Source: Candidatus Accumulibacter phosphatis (GTDB taxonomy: Bacteria > Pseudomonadota > Gammaproteobacteria > Burkholderiales > Rhodocyclaceae). From it: a stretch of DNA of 64,000 nt. Within the stretch, counting starts at the first letter, position 1; every line of letters starts with the position of its first letter. Position numbers and translations under genes: made by a program. This document shows positions 10,250-17,972 of the stretch, one piece after another. The stretch is from positions 1 through 64,000 of the forward strand of contig NZ_SPMY01000017.1 of NCBI RefSeq assembly GCF_012939955.1. The letters are read 5' to 3'. The notes under the pieces were generated by a model, which was not told the origin of the DNA, did no database searches, and saw nothing but the letters and a program-made list of their open reading frames with translations.

Positions 10250-11052
10250 CTATTTCTTGATGATGTCCTTGCCGAACCATTTCGTCGAAATGGCGGCGGC
10301 GGAACCATCATTCTTCATTTCATCCATCGCCTTCTGCAGCCTGGCCATCAGCTCGGTGTCCTCCTTGCGAGTACCGACGCCGTAGTCTTCGGTCCCGAAG
10401 TTCTCCTCGAGCACGCGGTACTCACCGGGCTTCTTGGTGGTGTAGTAGCGCCCGACCACCTCGTCGACCACCAGCGCATCGAGTCGGCCAACGCTGAGAT
10501 CCATCAGCGCCGTCACGTTGTCACCAAACTTCTTCAGTTCCTGCAGCGACTTGGCCGTCGCAGCATCCTTCTCGACCGCTTCGATGGCGCTGCTGCCGTC
10601 CTGAACGCCGACCACCTTGCCGGCCAGGTCGGCTTTGCTGTTCACCGGCGACCCTTCGGTGACAATGATGATCTGGCGGTTTTCGAGATACGGCGTGGTG
10701 AACAGGATCTTTTCCTTGCGCGCTCGGTGATCGTCAAGCCGTTCCACAGGACGTCCACCCGCTTGCTGCTCAACTCGGCTTCCTTGGCATTCCAGTCGAT
10801 CGGTTTGAAGCTCACCTCGGCGCCCAGGCGCTTGCCGGCTTCGCTGGCCAGATCGATATCGAAACCGACCAGGGTATTGCTTTCGTCACGAAAGCCCATC
10901 GGCGGAAAATTGTCGTCCAGTCCGACGACGATCATTGCCGCCGGTGCCGGTGCCGCTGCGGCGTTTTGCGGCGTGGCTTCTTTCTTGCCACAGGCGGCGA
11001 GCAGTGTTACGGCCAGAAGGGCGACGATCATTAGCGAGGTCTGTTTTTTCAT
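10250..11052 (-). pseudogene. Amino-acid ABC transporter substrate-binding lipoprotein, single frameshift
   Basis: The 5' part (ATG at 11052) encodes a lipoprotein signal with lipobox LLAACG and an SBP_bac_3 domain beginning MIVVGLDDNFPPMGF. Near 10716-10726 the frame changes: the first frame reads ITERARKRS and the second resumes as KEKILFTTPYLENRQ and continues to the stop at 10250. Together they give one full-length protein of about 267 residues, so one base appears to be missing in the GAGCGCGCAAGG stretch. It may be true inactivation or a sequencing error. Its neighbours make it the periplasmic receptor of the ABC importer. Confidence 0.85.
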
Positions 11053-11114
11053 GTCTTTTCTTCAAGAATGCGTGGAAAGGGCGGCATGATAACAGGGTCT
11101 GGCGCTGGCTTCGC

Positions 11115-13841
11115 TCAGACTCCCCGCTGCAGGAGCGTCCGCGCGCCGTCATCCTCGTCTTCGGCCTCGCTGCTCCCGGCAAAACTCAGCCCACGCGCCT
11201 CGCGCAACAGCACCTCGAACTCCTCGCTCGGCAGCGGCCCGCTGAAGTAAAAACCCTGCAGTTCGTCGCAACCGCGCTCGCGCAGAAATGCCAGCTGCGC
11301 CTCGGTCTCGACGCCTTCGGCGATGACCTTCACCCCCAGGCTCTTGGCCATGGCGATCACCGCCAGCGCGACGGCCGCCGCGGTCCGGTCGCTGAGAATG
11401 TCGCGCACGAAGCAGCGGTCGATCTTGATCCGGTCGACGGTGATGCGCAGCAGATGGGCCAGCGACGAGAAGCCGGTACCGAAGTCGTCCATGGCCATCG
11501 TCACCCCGGCCTGGCGAATCTTCTGCAAGATCGCGGTCACCCGGCCGATATCCTGCAGAGCGAGGCTTTCCGTCAGTTCAACTTCGAGGGCCCCGCCGTC
11601 CAGCCCGGCGCGGGCGAGCGCGGCGGCCAGCTGTTCGGCCAGATCGTCACTCTGGAACTGTCGCGCCGACAGATTGATCGCCAGCCGGGGCGTCGCCAGG
11701 CCAGCGTCCCGCCAGGCGCGCACTTGCTGGCAGGCGGTTTCGATGACCCATTGACCAATCGGCACGATCAGGCCGCTGTCCTCGGCAAGGGTGATGAAAT
11801 CCTTGGGGGCAATCATCCCGCGCGCGGGATGCCGCCAGCGCAACAGCGCTTCCGCGCCGACGATTTTGCCGCTGAGCAGATCGACCTGCGGCTGGTAGTG
11901 GAGCTCGAGCTCGCCACGCTCGAGCGCGCGCCCGAGATCCGCTTCCATGGCCAATTGCCCGGCGACCCGCTCGTTCATCTCGGCCTGGTAGAAATGGAAG
12001 GAGCCGCGGCCTCTGGCCTTGGCGCGATGCATCGCCGCGTCGGCGTTCTTCAACAGGGTTTCCGGATCGCGACCGTCACGCGGGAAAAGACTGGCGCCGA
12101 TACTGCAACTGATCGCCAACGCATGCCCGTCGAGGTCTATCGGCTGTGCCACTTTTTCCAGGATGCGCGCGATGACGCGCGCCACTTCTTCCTCACCGAG
12201 CGGATCGGCCAGGATCATCACGAACTCATCGCCGCCAAGGCGGGCGACAGTGTCCCCGTCGCGCACACTGTCGGCGAGCCGCTCGGCGACGATACGCAGC
12301 AACTGGTCGCCATAGCCGTGCCCGTGGCTGTTATTGACCCGTTTGAACTGGTCGATATCGACAGCCAGCAGAGCCAGGCTCGAATCGTGCCGTTCGGCAT
12401 AGGCAATCGCCTGCTGCTGACGGTCGCGCAGCAGGTTGCGGTTGGGCAAACCGGTCAGCGAGTCATGGTTGGCCTGGTGTTCGAGCTCTTCTTCGTAACG
12501 CCGACGCTCACTGATATCGTGGAAGACACTGACGAAGTGGCCGAGCGTGCCATCGGCCGAGCCCACCGGCGAGACGTTCAGTTCGACCCACAACGGCGAC
12601 CCGTCCTTGCGCAAACAACGCAGCGTCACCTGCGTAGCGCGGCGCTCGCGCAGCGCCTGACTCAACTCGTTGAGCGCCAACTGATCGTGGTCGCCAGCGA
12701 GCAGAAAGCGGCCGCTGTTGCCGAGCACTGCGCCGGCGCCATAACCAGTGATCGCTTCAAAGCCAGGATTGACGTAGGTAATCGGGTGATCGTGCTTGAG
12801 CGCATCGGTGATCATGACGCCGTTCGCTGACGCTTCGACAGCACGCTTGAGGAGCCGCATGCCAGCTTCGGCGCGCTGCGCGAAAATCCCGTAGGCCAGG
12901 TCGTCGGCGAGATCTTCGAGTACCTCGCAGGCGGCTTCATCGAAGCCTTGTGGCTCCGGCGTCAACAAGTTGAGCACTCCGATCGCCACGCCGCGGCCGA
13001 ACAGTGGCAGGGCAATCGCCGCGCGCTGCCCGCGGTCGGCGAGGTCACCACTCCAATCGGCGAGGCCGCCAGCCGACCCAAACAGACAGGTCAGTGCCTG
13101 AGCCTGCTCAAGGGCAGGGAGCGTGAGCTGCTCGCGAAAGCCGCGCCGCCACAGATCGCCGTCCAGGGAAGACGCAACGACCAGCGCTGCCGGTTCAGCC
13201 GCAAGTCGAGCATCGCTGCTGCTACGATCGACAAGCTCGACCCACACCGCCGAATAGCCGCCTTGTCGATGCAGGCGGTCAACGATCCCGGCGATCATCT
13301 CGCTCTCGCTGCCGGCGCGCACCAGCGCCGCGTTGCAATCGTGGATCAGACGCAGCGAGGCATTCAGCCGCCGCAGTGCCAGCGCCTGGCGGTCGCGTTC
13401 GCTGACGTCACGAACGGCGCAGGTGACGATCGTTCCGGAGGCTTCGATGATGTAGCTCAGGCTGATCTCGGCGGGAAAGACGCTGCCATCGCGACGCTGT
13501 CCGGCGAGATGCGTGAGGCGCCTGCTGCCGTGGCGCGGCTGCGCGTCAAAGTGGGCGCGGTGCTCACCATGCGCCGCACGCTTTGACTCCGGAACCAGCA
13601 GGTCGATGCATAGTCCGCTCAGGGAACCCGGACGATAGCCGAACATCCGTTCGGCGCTGCTGTTGGCGAGCAGGATGCTGCCGGCCGCATCGACCAGAAA
13701 AATGGCGTCCGCGGCCGCTTCGAGTACGCCACGGTAGCGCGCCTCGGCGGCCGCCAGAGCAACCAGGCTGCGCGTTCCCTCAGCAGCCTCCGGCGGCTCG
13801 GCAAGAGGCGCCGGTGAGCCAGGCGAGACGTCAGCTTTCAT
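11115..13841 (-). CDS. PAS-GAF-PAS diguanylate cyclase/phosphodiesterase (GGDEF-EAL)
   Basis: 908 residues, no membrane segment. Domains in order: PAS (~30-150), GAF-like (~165-325), PAS (~330-450), GGDEF (~455-620) and EAL (~635-890). The cyclase motif GGDEF is intact at 536-540, and an RDGD inhibitory I-site lies five residues upstream (527-530). The EAL motif (AEALLRW, 664-666), DDFGTG and EGVET are also intact. Both c-di-GMP synthesis and hydrolysis are therefore possible. It overlaps the preceding lone receiver gene by 4 bases, which suggests this receiver feeds the sensory output. Confidence 0.95.
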   Translation of the reverse strand: MKADVSPGSPAPLAEPPEAAEGTRSLVALAAAEARYRGVLEAAADAIFLVDAAGSILLANSSAERMFGYRPGSLSGLCIDLLVPESKRAAHGEHRAHFDAQPRHGSRRLTHLAGQRRDGSVFPAEISLSYIIEASGTIVTCAVRDVSERDRQALALRRLNASLRLIHDCNAALVRAGSESEMIAGIVDRLHRQGGYSAVWVELVDRSSSDARLAAEPAALVVASSLDGDLWRRGFREQLTLPALEQAQALTCLFGSAGGLADWSGDLADRGQRAAIALPLFGRGVAIGVLNLLTPEPQGFDEAACEVLEDLADDLAYGIFAQRAEAGMRLLKRAVEASANGVMITDALKHDHPITYVNPGFEAITGYGAGAVLGNSGRFLLAGDHDQLALNELSQALRERRATQVTLRCLRKDGSPLWVELNVSPVGSADGTLGHFVSVFHDISERRRYEEELEHQANHDSLTGLPNRNLLRDRQQQAIAYAERHDSSLALLAVDIDQFKRVNNSHGHGYGDQLLRIVAERLADSVRDGDTVARLGGDEFVMILADPLGEEEVARVIARILEKVAQPIDLDGHALAISCSIGASLFPRDGRDPETLLKNADAAMHRAKARGRGSFHFYQAEMNERVAGQLAMEADLGRALERGELELHYQPQVDLLSGKIVGAEALLRWRHPARGMIAPKDFITLAEDSGLIVPIGQWVIETACQQVRAWRDAGLATPRLAINLSARQFQSDDLAEQLAAALARAGLDGGALEVELTESLALQDIGRVTAILQKIRQAGVTMAMDDFGTGFSSLAHLLRITVDRIKIDRCFVRDILSDRTAAAVALAVIAMAKSLGVKVIAEGVETEAQLAFLRERGCDELQGFYFSGPLPSEEFEVLLREARGLSFAGSSEAEDEDDGARTLLQRGV

Positions 13842-14203
13842 GCGCTCAGCTCAGCCAGCACGCGCGGCAATTCAGGCACCAGATTGGACTTGCAAACGTA
13901 GGCGTCGACGCCGATCGCCGCCGCCGCTTGCCGATACTCAGGCGTCGCGTGCAGAGAAAGAATCAGCAACTTGACGTCCGCGCATCGCGCGCGAATCCGC
14001 TGCGCGGTCTCAAGACCATTGAGGCCAGGCATCGCGATGTCGAGAATGACGACATCGGGGTGCTCGCTGGCGAGAAACTGCAGCGCTTCTTCCCCGGAGC
14101 CGACGCTCGCGGCTATCTCGAAACCCAGCCCGCGCAGCAGGCGGCCCAGCAACTTGCGAAATTCGGGAGAGTCATCAACCAACAACACCTTGATCACGCG
14201 CAT
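13838..14203 (-). CDS. Single-domain response regulator (REC only)
   Basis: About 121 residues forming one receiver: acidic pair in VLLVDDSPEF, phospho-acceptor Asp in VVILDIAMPG, and conserved Lys in YVCKSN. No output domain follows, so it must act through partner proteins, most simply the GGDEF-EAL enzyme encoded with a 4-base overlap. The start could be the ATG at 14203, 14212 or 14221; 14203 begins directly before the receiver. All three lie in or at a strong hairpin. Confidence 0.88.
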   Translation of the reverse strand: MRVIKVLLVDDSPEFRKLLGRLLRGLGFEIAASVGSGEEALQFLASEHPDVVILDIAMPGLNGLETAQRIRARCADVKLLILSLHATPEYRQAAAAIGVDAYVCKSNLVPELPRVLAELSA

Positions 14204-14236
14204 GACAGCCATCCACAGCATTGAAGATGGCTGTCA
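14203..14236. promoter_or_regulatory. Perfect 11-bp hairpin over the start region of the lone receiver
   Basis: TGACAGCCATC at 14203-14213 is exactly complementary to GATGGCTGTCA at 14226-14236, with a 12-base loop. On the minus-strand mRNA the 3' arm ends in the ATG at 14203 and the alternative ATG at 14221 lies in the loop. There is no T-tract, so it does not look like an intrinsic terminator. Sequestration of initiation is an inference. Confidence 0.6.
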
Positions 14237-14329
14237 GTCTGGCGGCTGCGACGGCCCGGCGCCATCGGGCAATCCCCCAGACTCGACCAGAAAAATCCCG
14301 GTCGGCAATCGCCCCAGGCGCGGACAAGC

Positions 14330-14986
14330 CTAAGCGGAGGCGGAAACCAGTCCGTTGCGAATGGCGTAGCGGGTCAGGCCAGCGACCTCGTGTATTCCCA
14401 GTCGCTCCATGATCTGGGCGCGGTGCGACTCGACGGTCTTGGTGCTGATACCGAGATCAAAAGCGATCTCCTTGACCCCGCTGCCGGCAGCGATACGGCA
14501 AAGGATCTCGCGTTGGCGCGGCGTCAGGGCATCGGCGGCCGGCGGGTCACCGTTGAGACGGGCAAGATAGCCGTCGACCACCTGCCGCGAAATGCGTGGC
14601 GATAGCCAGCTTTCGCCACGCATTACCGCGCGCAGCGCGAGTTCCAGTTCGATCGGCGCCGCGTCCTTGATCAGGTAGCCGGTGGCACCGGCCTGTAGCG
14701 CCTGCAGCACGTACTCGGCATCGCTGTGCATCGACAATACGATCACCCGTACCGCCGGATAGTGGCGATGGATTTCGGCGGTCGCCAGCAGCCCGTTCAT
14801 GTCCTTCATGGCGATGTCGATCAGCAGCACGTCCGGCAGACACTCACCGACGCGCGCGATGGCGCCACCGCCGTCGTCCGCTTCGCCGACGACTTCGACG
14901 CCGTTGACGCCGCCCAGCAGCGAACGAATGCCGGCGCGCACCAGGCCGTGGTCGTCGGCGAGAACGACGCGGATGCACGCACTCAT
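14330..14986 (-). CDS. NarL/FixJ-type response regulator with LuxR HTH
   Basis: 218 residues: a receiver (VVLADDHGLVRAGI; acceptor Asp in VLLIDIAMKD; Lys in YLIKDAA) followed by a LuxR-type helix-turn-helix (LTPRQREILCRIAAG, GISTKTVESHRAQIM). This is the normal architecture of a DNA-binding regulator paired with a HisKA_3 kinase. Its ATG overlaps the TGA of the upstream kinase by 4 bases, making that kinase the obvious cognate partner. Targets are unknown. Confidence 0.95.
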   Translation of the reverse strand: MSACIRVVLADDHGLVRAGIRSLLGGVNGVEVVGEADDGGGAIARVGECLPDVLLIDIAMKDMNGLLATAEIHRHYPAVRVIVLSMHSDAEYVLQALQAGATGYLIKDAAPIELELALRAVMRGESWLSPRISRQVVDGYLARLNGDPPAADALTPRQREILCRIAAGSGVKEIAFDLGISTKTVESHRAQIMERLGIHEVAGLTRYAIRNGLVSASA

Positions 14987-17022
14987 TGACGCGCTCCGGA
15001 CAGTGGCAGCGGCAGCGTCACGCGCAGCTCGCTGCCGGCGCGTCGCGCAGGCTCCGAAAGCAGCTCCAGCTGCCCGCCGACAAGCGCCGCGCGTTCCTGC
15101 ATCGAGAGCAGACCGAGGCTCTTGCCGCGCGCCGCACCGGCAAGAGCCGCTGCGGCATCAAAGCCACGGCCGTCGTCGCGCACGGACAGCACCAGCAAGC
15201 CTTTTGCAAGCCGCAGTTCGAGCGCCAGCGCACTCGCCCCAGCGTGGCGGACGGCATTGTTCAGCGCCTCCTGGGCGATGCGGAAGCAGGCGATGGCAAT
15301 CTCCTCCGGCGGCTGCGGCATGCCTTCATCGGCAATAAAGCGTGCCTTCAGTCCGGCCTGGCGGCAGGTGCTGTCGAGATGCGCGCGCAGCGCCGGCAGC
15401 AGACCCAGGTCGTCGAGCTGCGGCGGGCGTAGCTCGACCGACAGGGCGCGTACACGCTGCAGGGTGCGATCGGCGATGTCGGCGGCTTCTTGAACTTCGT
15501 CCCGGTCGCCGCCCGCAGGCCAGGGTCGCATGCCTAGCAGCACGATTTTTATCATCGTCAGGTTCTGCCCGATGTCGTCGTGCAGATCGCGGGCCAGGCG
15601 CCGCCGTTCCTCTTCCTGCACGCCGATCAGCCGTGCCGAGACCTCGTGCAGGCGATCGAGAGCGCTACGCAACTCGGCCTCGGCACGCTGTCGACGCTCA
15701 TCGGCGCTGAATTTATCGAGCGCAAAGGAGATGTCGCTGGCCAACTCGCCGAGCAGTTCGATCAATTCCTCGTCGAAATAAGCGACTTCGCCGGCGTAGA
15801 GGCTGAAGACGCCGACCACTGCACCAGCGCGGCGGATCGGAAACACCGCCGCAGCGGCGATGCCCGCCGCCCTGGCACGTTCCTGCCAGGGGCCCGTACG
15901 CGGGTCGTTCAGGAAGTCGTTGCAGATCGCCGGGCGACCATCGCGCATGGCAGCGCCGTCAGGGCCGTGCCCCTCCGCCGGCTGCGCGTCGATCGCAATG
16001 CGCAGCCCGCGCAGGTATTCGCCGGCCATGCCGGAATCGGCGACGACCTCGATCCAGCCGTCGGCGTCGAGCAGGCCGACCCAGGCACCGTCGACTTCGC
16101 CGTGGCGGACGACGATTTCGCAGGCGCTGACCAGCAAGGCCGCGGCCGATTCGGCGTGCATGATCGCCTGATTGATCTGCGCAACGGCGTTGAAAAAACC
16201 ACTCAGCCGGCGCAGGCGCCGCTCGGCCTCCTTGCGCCCACTGATGTCGCGGGCAATGGCGAAGACGCCCACCGTCTCGCCGGCAATGCGCAGACAGCCC
16301 TTGGTCGTCAGATAGGTGCGCTCGCCGCCGCCAGCGCCGCTGATTTCCTCCTCGCAGGTCTCGGTCGCCGCCGCCGACATCAGGCGCCGGTCGTCGGCGC
16401 GCAGGCGGGCAGCCATCCGGGCCGGGAAGAGCTCCTCGTCACGATGGCCGAGAATGTCCTGGCGCTGCCGCCCGAGCAAACGTTCCACGGCACCGTTGCA
16501 GAGGATGTAGCGGCCGTCGGAACCCTTGGCGGAGATGCAGTCGGTCGAACCCTCGACGAGCGCCGCCAGCGTTGTCGCCAATTCGTCGATACGGCGCTCC
16601 TGGTGCTCGGCTTCGAGAAGCAACAAGGCCTCGTGCTGGTGCCGCTGCAGTGCCAGCTCAATCGCCAATTGCAGCTCGCGGTCGCTATAGGGTTTGATGA
16701 GATAAGCATGCGGCGCGGTGATGCGCGCACGCGCGAAGCGCTCCTCGTCGGCGTAGGCGGTCAGATAGAGCAGTGGCACACGTTGCTCGTCGATAATCAC
16801 CCGCGCCGCGTCGATGCCGTCTACGGCACCAGGTAGAACGATGTCCATCAACACCAGGTCGGGCCGCTCACGCGCCGCCGCAGCCACCGCCTCCTCGCCA
16901 GAGGCCACCGGCCCGGCGACAGTGAAACCGAGCGCGGCCAAGCGCAGCGCCAGGGCCCGGGCAATGAGTGCATCGTCCTCGACGACCAGGATGCGTTTGC
17001 CCGCCGGCATGCTGTCGTTCAT
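14983..17022 (-). CDS. REC-PAS-GAF-HisKA_3 sensor kinase
   Basis: 679 residues without transmembrane segments. An N-terminal receiver (ILVVEDDALIARAL; LVLMDIVLPG; YLIKPYS), then PAS (~150-275), GAF (~285-440), a HisKA_3 dimerisation helix with phospho-His in RRLARDLHDDIGQN, and a HATPase with EALNNAVRHA and DDGRGFD. The N-terminal receiver means its activity can itself be tuned by phosphorylation, probably from the upstream hybrid kinase/Hpt system. It is coupled by 4-base overlaps to the small ORF before it and the LuxR regulator after it. Confidence 0.93.
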   Translation of the reverse strand: MNDSMPAGKRILVVEDDALIARALALRLAALGFTVAGPVASGEEAVAAAARERPDLVLMDIVLPGAVDGIDAARVIIDEQRVPLLYLTAYADEERFARARITAPHAYLIKPYSDRELQLAIELALQRHQHEALLLLEAEHQERRIDELATTLAALVEGSTDCISAKGSDGRYILCNGAVERLLGRQRQDILGHRDEELFPARMAARLRADDRRLMSAAATETCEEEISGAGGGERTYLTTKGCLRIAGETVGVFAIARDISGRKEAERRLRRLSGFFNAVAQINQAIMHAESAAALLVSACEIVVRHGEVDGAWVGLLDADGWIEVVADSGMAGEYLRGLRIAIDAQPAEGHGPDGAAMRDGRPAICNDFLNDPRTGPWQERARAAGIAAAAVFPIRRAGAVVGVFSLYAGEVAYFDEELIELLGELASDISFALDKFSADERRQRAEAELRSALDRLHEVSARLIGVQEEERRRLARDLHDDIGQNLTMIKIVLLGMRPWPAGGDRDEVQEAADIADRTLQRVRALSVELRPPQLDDLGLLPALRAHLDSTCRQAGLKARFIADEGMPQPPEEIAIACFRIAQEALNNAVRHAGASALALELRLAKGLLVLSVRDDGRGFDAAAALAGAARGKSLGLLSMQERAALVGGQLELLSEPARRAGSELRVTLPLPLSGARQ

Positions 17023-17102
17023 GCTCTGTCTCCGGGGAGTGCGCCGCCAAGCTCGAGGCGATTGCAGCCCAGGCGCTTGGCGAGCAAGGCGCTGGCGCTC
17101 AT
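17019..17102 (-). CDS. 27-codon ORF bridging Hpt and kinase genes; possible receiver remnant
   Basis: The Hpt protein ends ...VLVVGDDE-stop; the stop TGA is overlapped by an ATG that opens a 27-residue frame (MSASALLAKRLGC..., ending GDRA), whose own TGA overlaps the ATG of the kinase at 17022. VLVVGDDE followed by ALLAKRLG reads like the first ~30 residues of a receiver domain interrupted by a shift of frame. It is either a degenerate Hpt-REC fusion or a coupling mini-cistron. No function can be assigned. Confidence 0.4.
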   Translation of the reverse strand: MSASALLAKRLGCNRLELGGALPGDRA

Positions 17103-17590
17103 TCGTCGTCGCCGACGACCAGCACAGGCGCCGGCCGTAGCGCCGGAGCAGCCGCCAAACCGCCCACGCTTTCGGCGCCCACTGTCGTGCTGATCAGCAA
17201 GGGCGCCGCGTCCACCGCCGCCTTCAGCGTCGCCAGAAGGCGAGCGAAGGTCTCCCTGGCACTGGCACTGCCCACCACTCGTGCTGCCGGCTCGGCCTGC
17301 AGCTGGCGCGCCAGCGCCTCCATCTGGAGGGCCGTTGCGCCGAGCGCGGGGTGATCGAAAGTTCCGGCGGCGCCAGCGAGACGATGCGCGGCGGCAGACA
17401 GTTCGCGCAGCGCCGCTTCCCAACCCTCCCTGCCCGCCACATCCGCGCAATCCGTCCAGCTCGCGCCGAGAGCCTTCACCGCAGCCTCGATCTGGCCCAC
17501 TCGCGCCGGCAGCGAGCGCTGGAATTCCTCGCCCAGCTCGGCCAGTTGCGCCGCCAGTTGGGCGGCAGCAGCGGCGGGCAATTCAGGCAT
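17099..17590 (-). CDS. Histidine phosphotransfer (Hpt) domain protein
   Basis: 163 residues. The central helix carries the Hpt motif LSAAAHRLAGAAGTFDHPALG, where the His in AHRLAG is the phospho-acceptor. It would relay phosphate from the double-receiver hybrid kinase to lone receivers of this cluster. The last ~12 residues (APVLVVGDDE) look like the beta-1 strand of a receiver that then stops. Its start overlaps the upstream receiver gene by 8 bases. Hpt assignment is firm; the tail is odd. Confidence 0.82.
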   Translation of the reverse strand: MPELPAAAAAQLAAQLAELGEEFQRSLPARVGQIEAAVKALGASWTDCADVAGREGWEAALRELSAAAHRLAGAAGTFDHPALGATALQMEALARQLQAEPAARVVGSASARETFARLLATLKAAVDAAPLLISTTVGAESVGGLAAAPALRPAPVLVVGDDE

Positions 17591-17972
17591 CGCGAGCCTC
17601 CCAGAACATGCGCACCTGATCGGCCAGCGCCATCGGATCGAAAGGCTTGGTAATCACGCCCAAGGCGCCCTCTGCCTTGAGCGCCGCGACCTCGCCGGGC
17701 AGCGCGCGCGCGGTCATGAAGATCGCCGGCACGAACTCCGTTTGCGACTGCGCACGCAAAGCGCGCAAGGTCGCCGGCCCGTCCATGCCCGGCATCATGA
17801 CGTCGAGCAGCAGCAGATCGGGCGCGAAGTCGCGCACACGCAGCAGCGCCTCGTCTCCGGAAGCGGCGACCTCGACCTCGAAACCGCCGACGGCCTCCAG
17901 CGCCAACTTGGCGACCGTGCGAATATCGACTTCGTCCTCGACATAAAGTATCCGTTGCAAGCTAGCGCTCAT
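17583..17972 (-). CDS. Single-domain response regulator (CheY-like)
   Basis: 129 residues: RILYVEDEVDIR, acceptor Asp in LLLLDVMMPGMDG, Lys in VITKPFDP, and the Thr in IFMTARA. The ATG at 17972 is preferred over 17993 because AAGGAG lies eight bases upstream. It overlaps the end of the hybrid kinase gene by 11 bases, so it is likely a direct recipient of phosphate from that kinase or the Hpt protein. No output domain. Confidence 0.92.
   Translation of the reverse strand: MSASLQRILYVEDEVDIRTVAKLALEAVGGFEVEVAASGDEALLRVRDFAPDLLLLDVMMPGMDGPATLRALRAQSQTEFVPAIFMTARALPGEVAALKAEGALGVITKPFDPMALADQVRMFWEARDA

Noticed and set aside
10935-12830. 631-codon plus-strand frame
   Set aside because: Opposite the GGDEF-EAL gene, whose motifs are intact; codon pattern is that of an antisense shadow.
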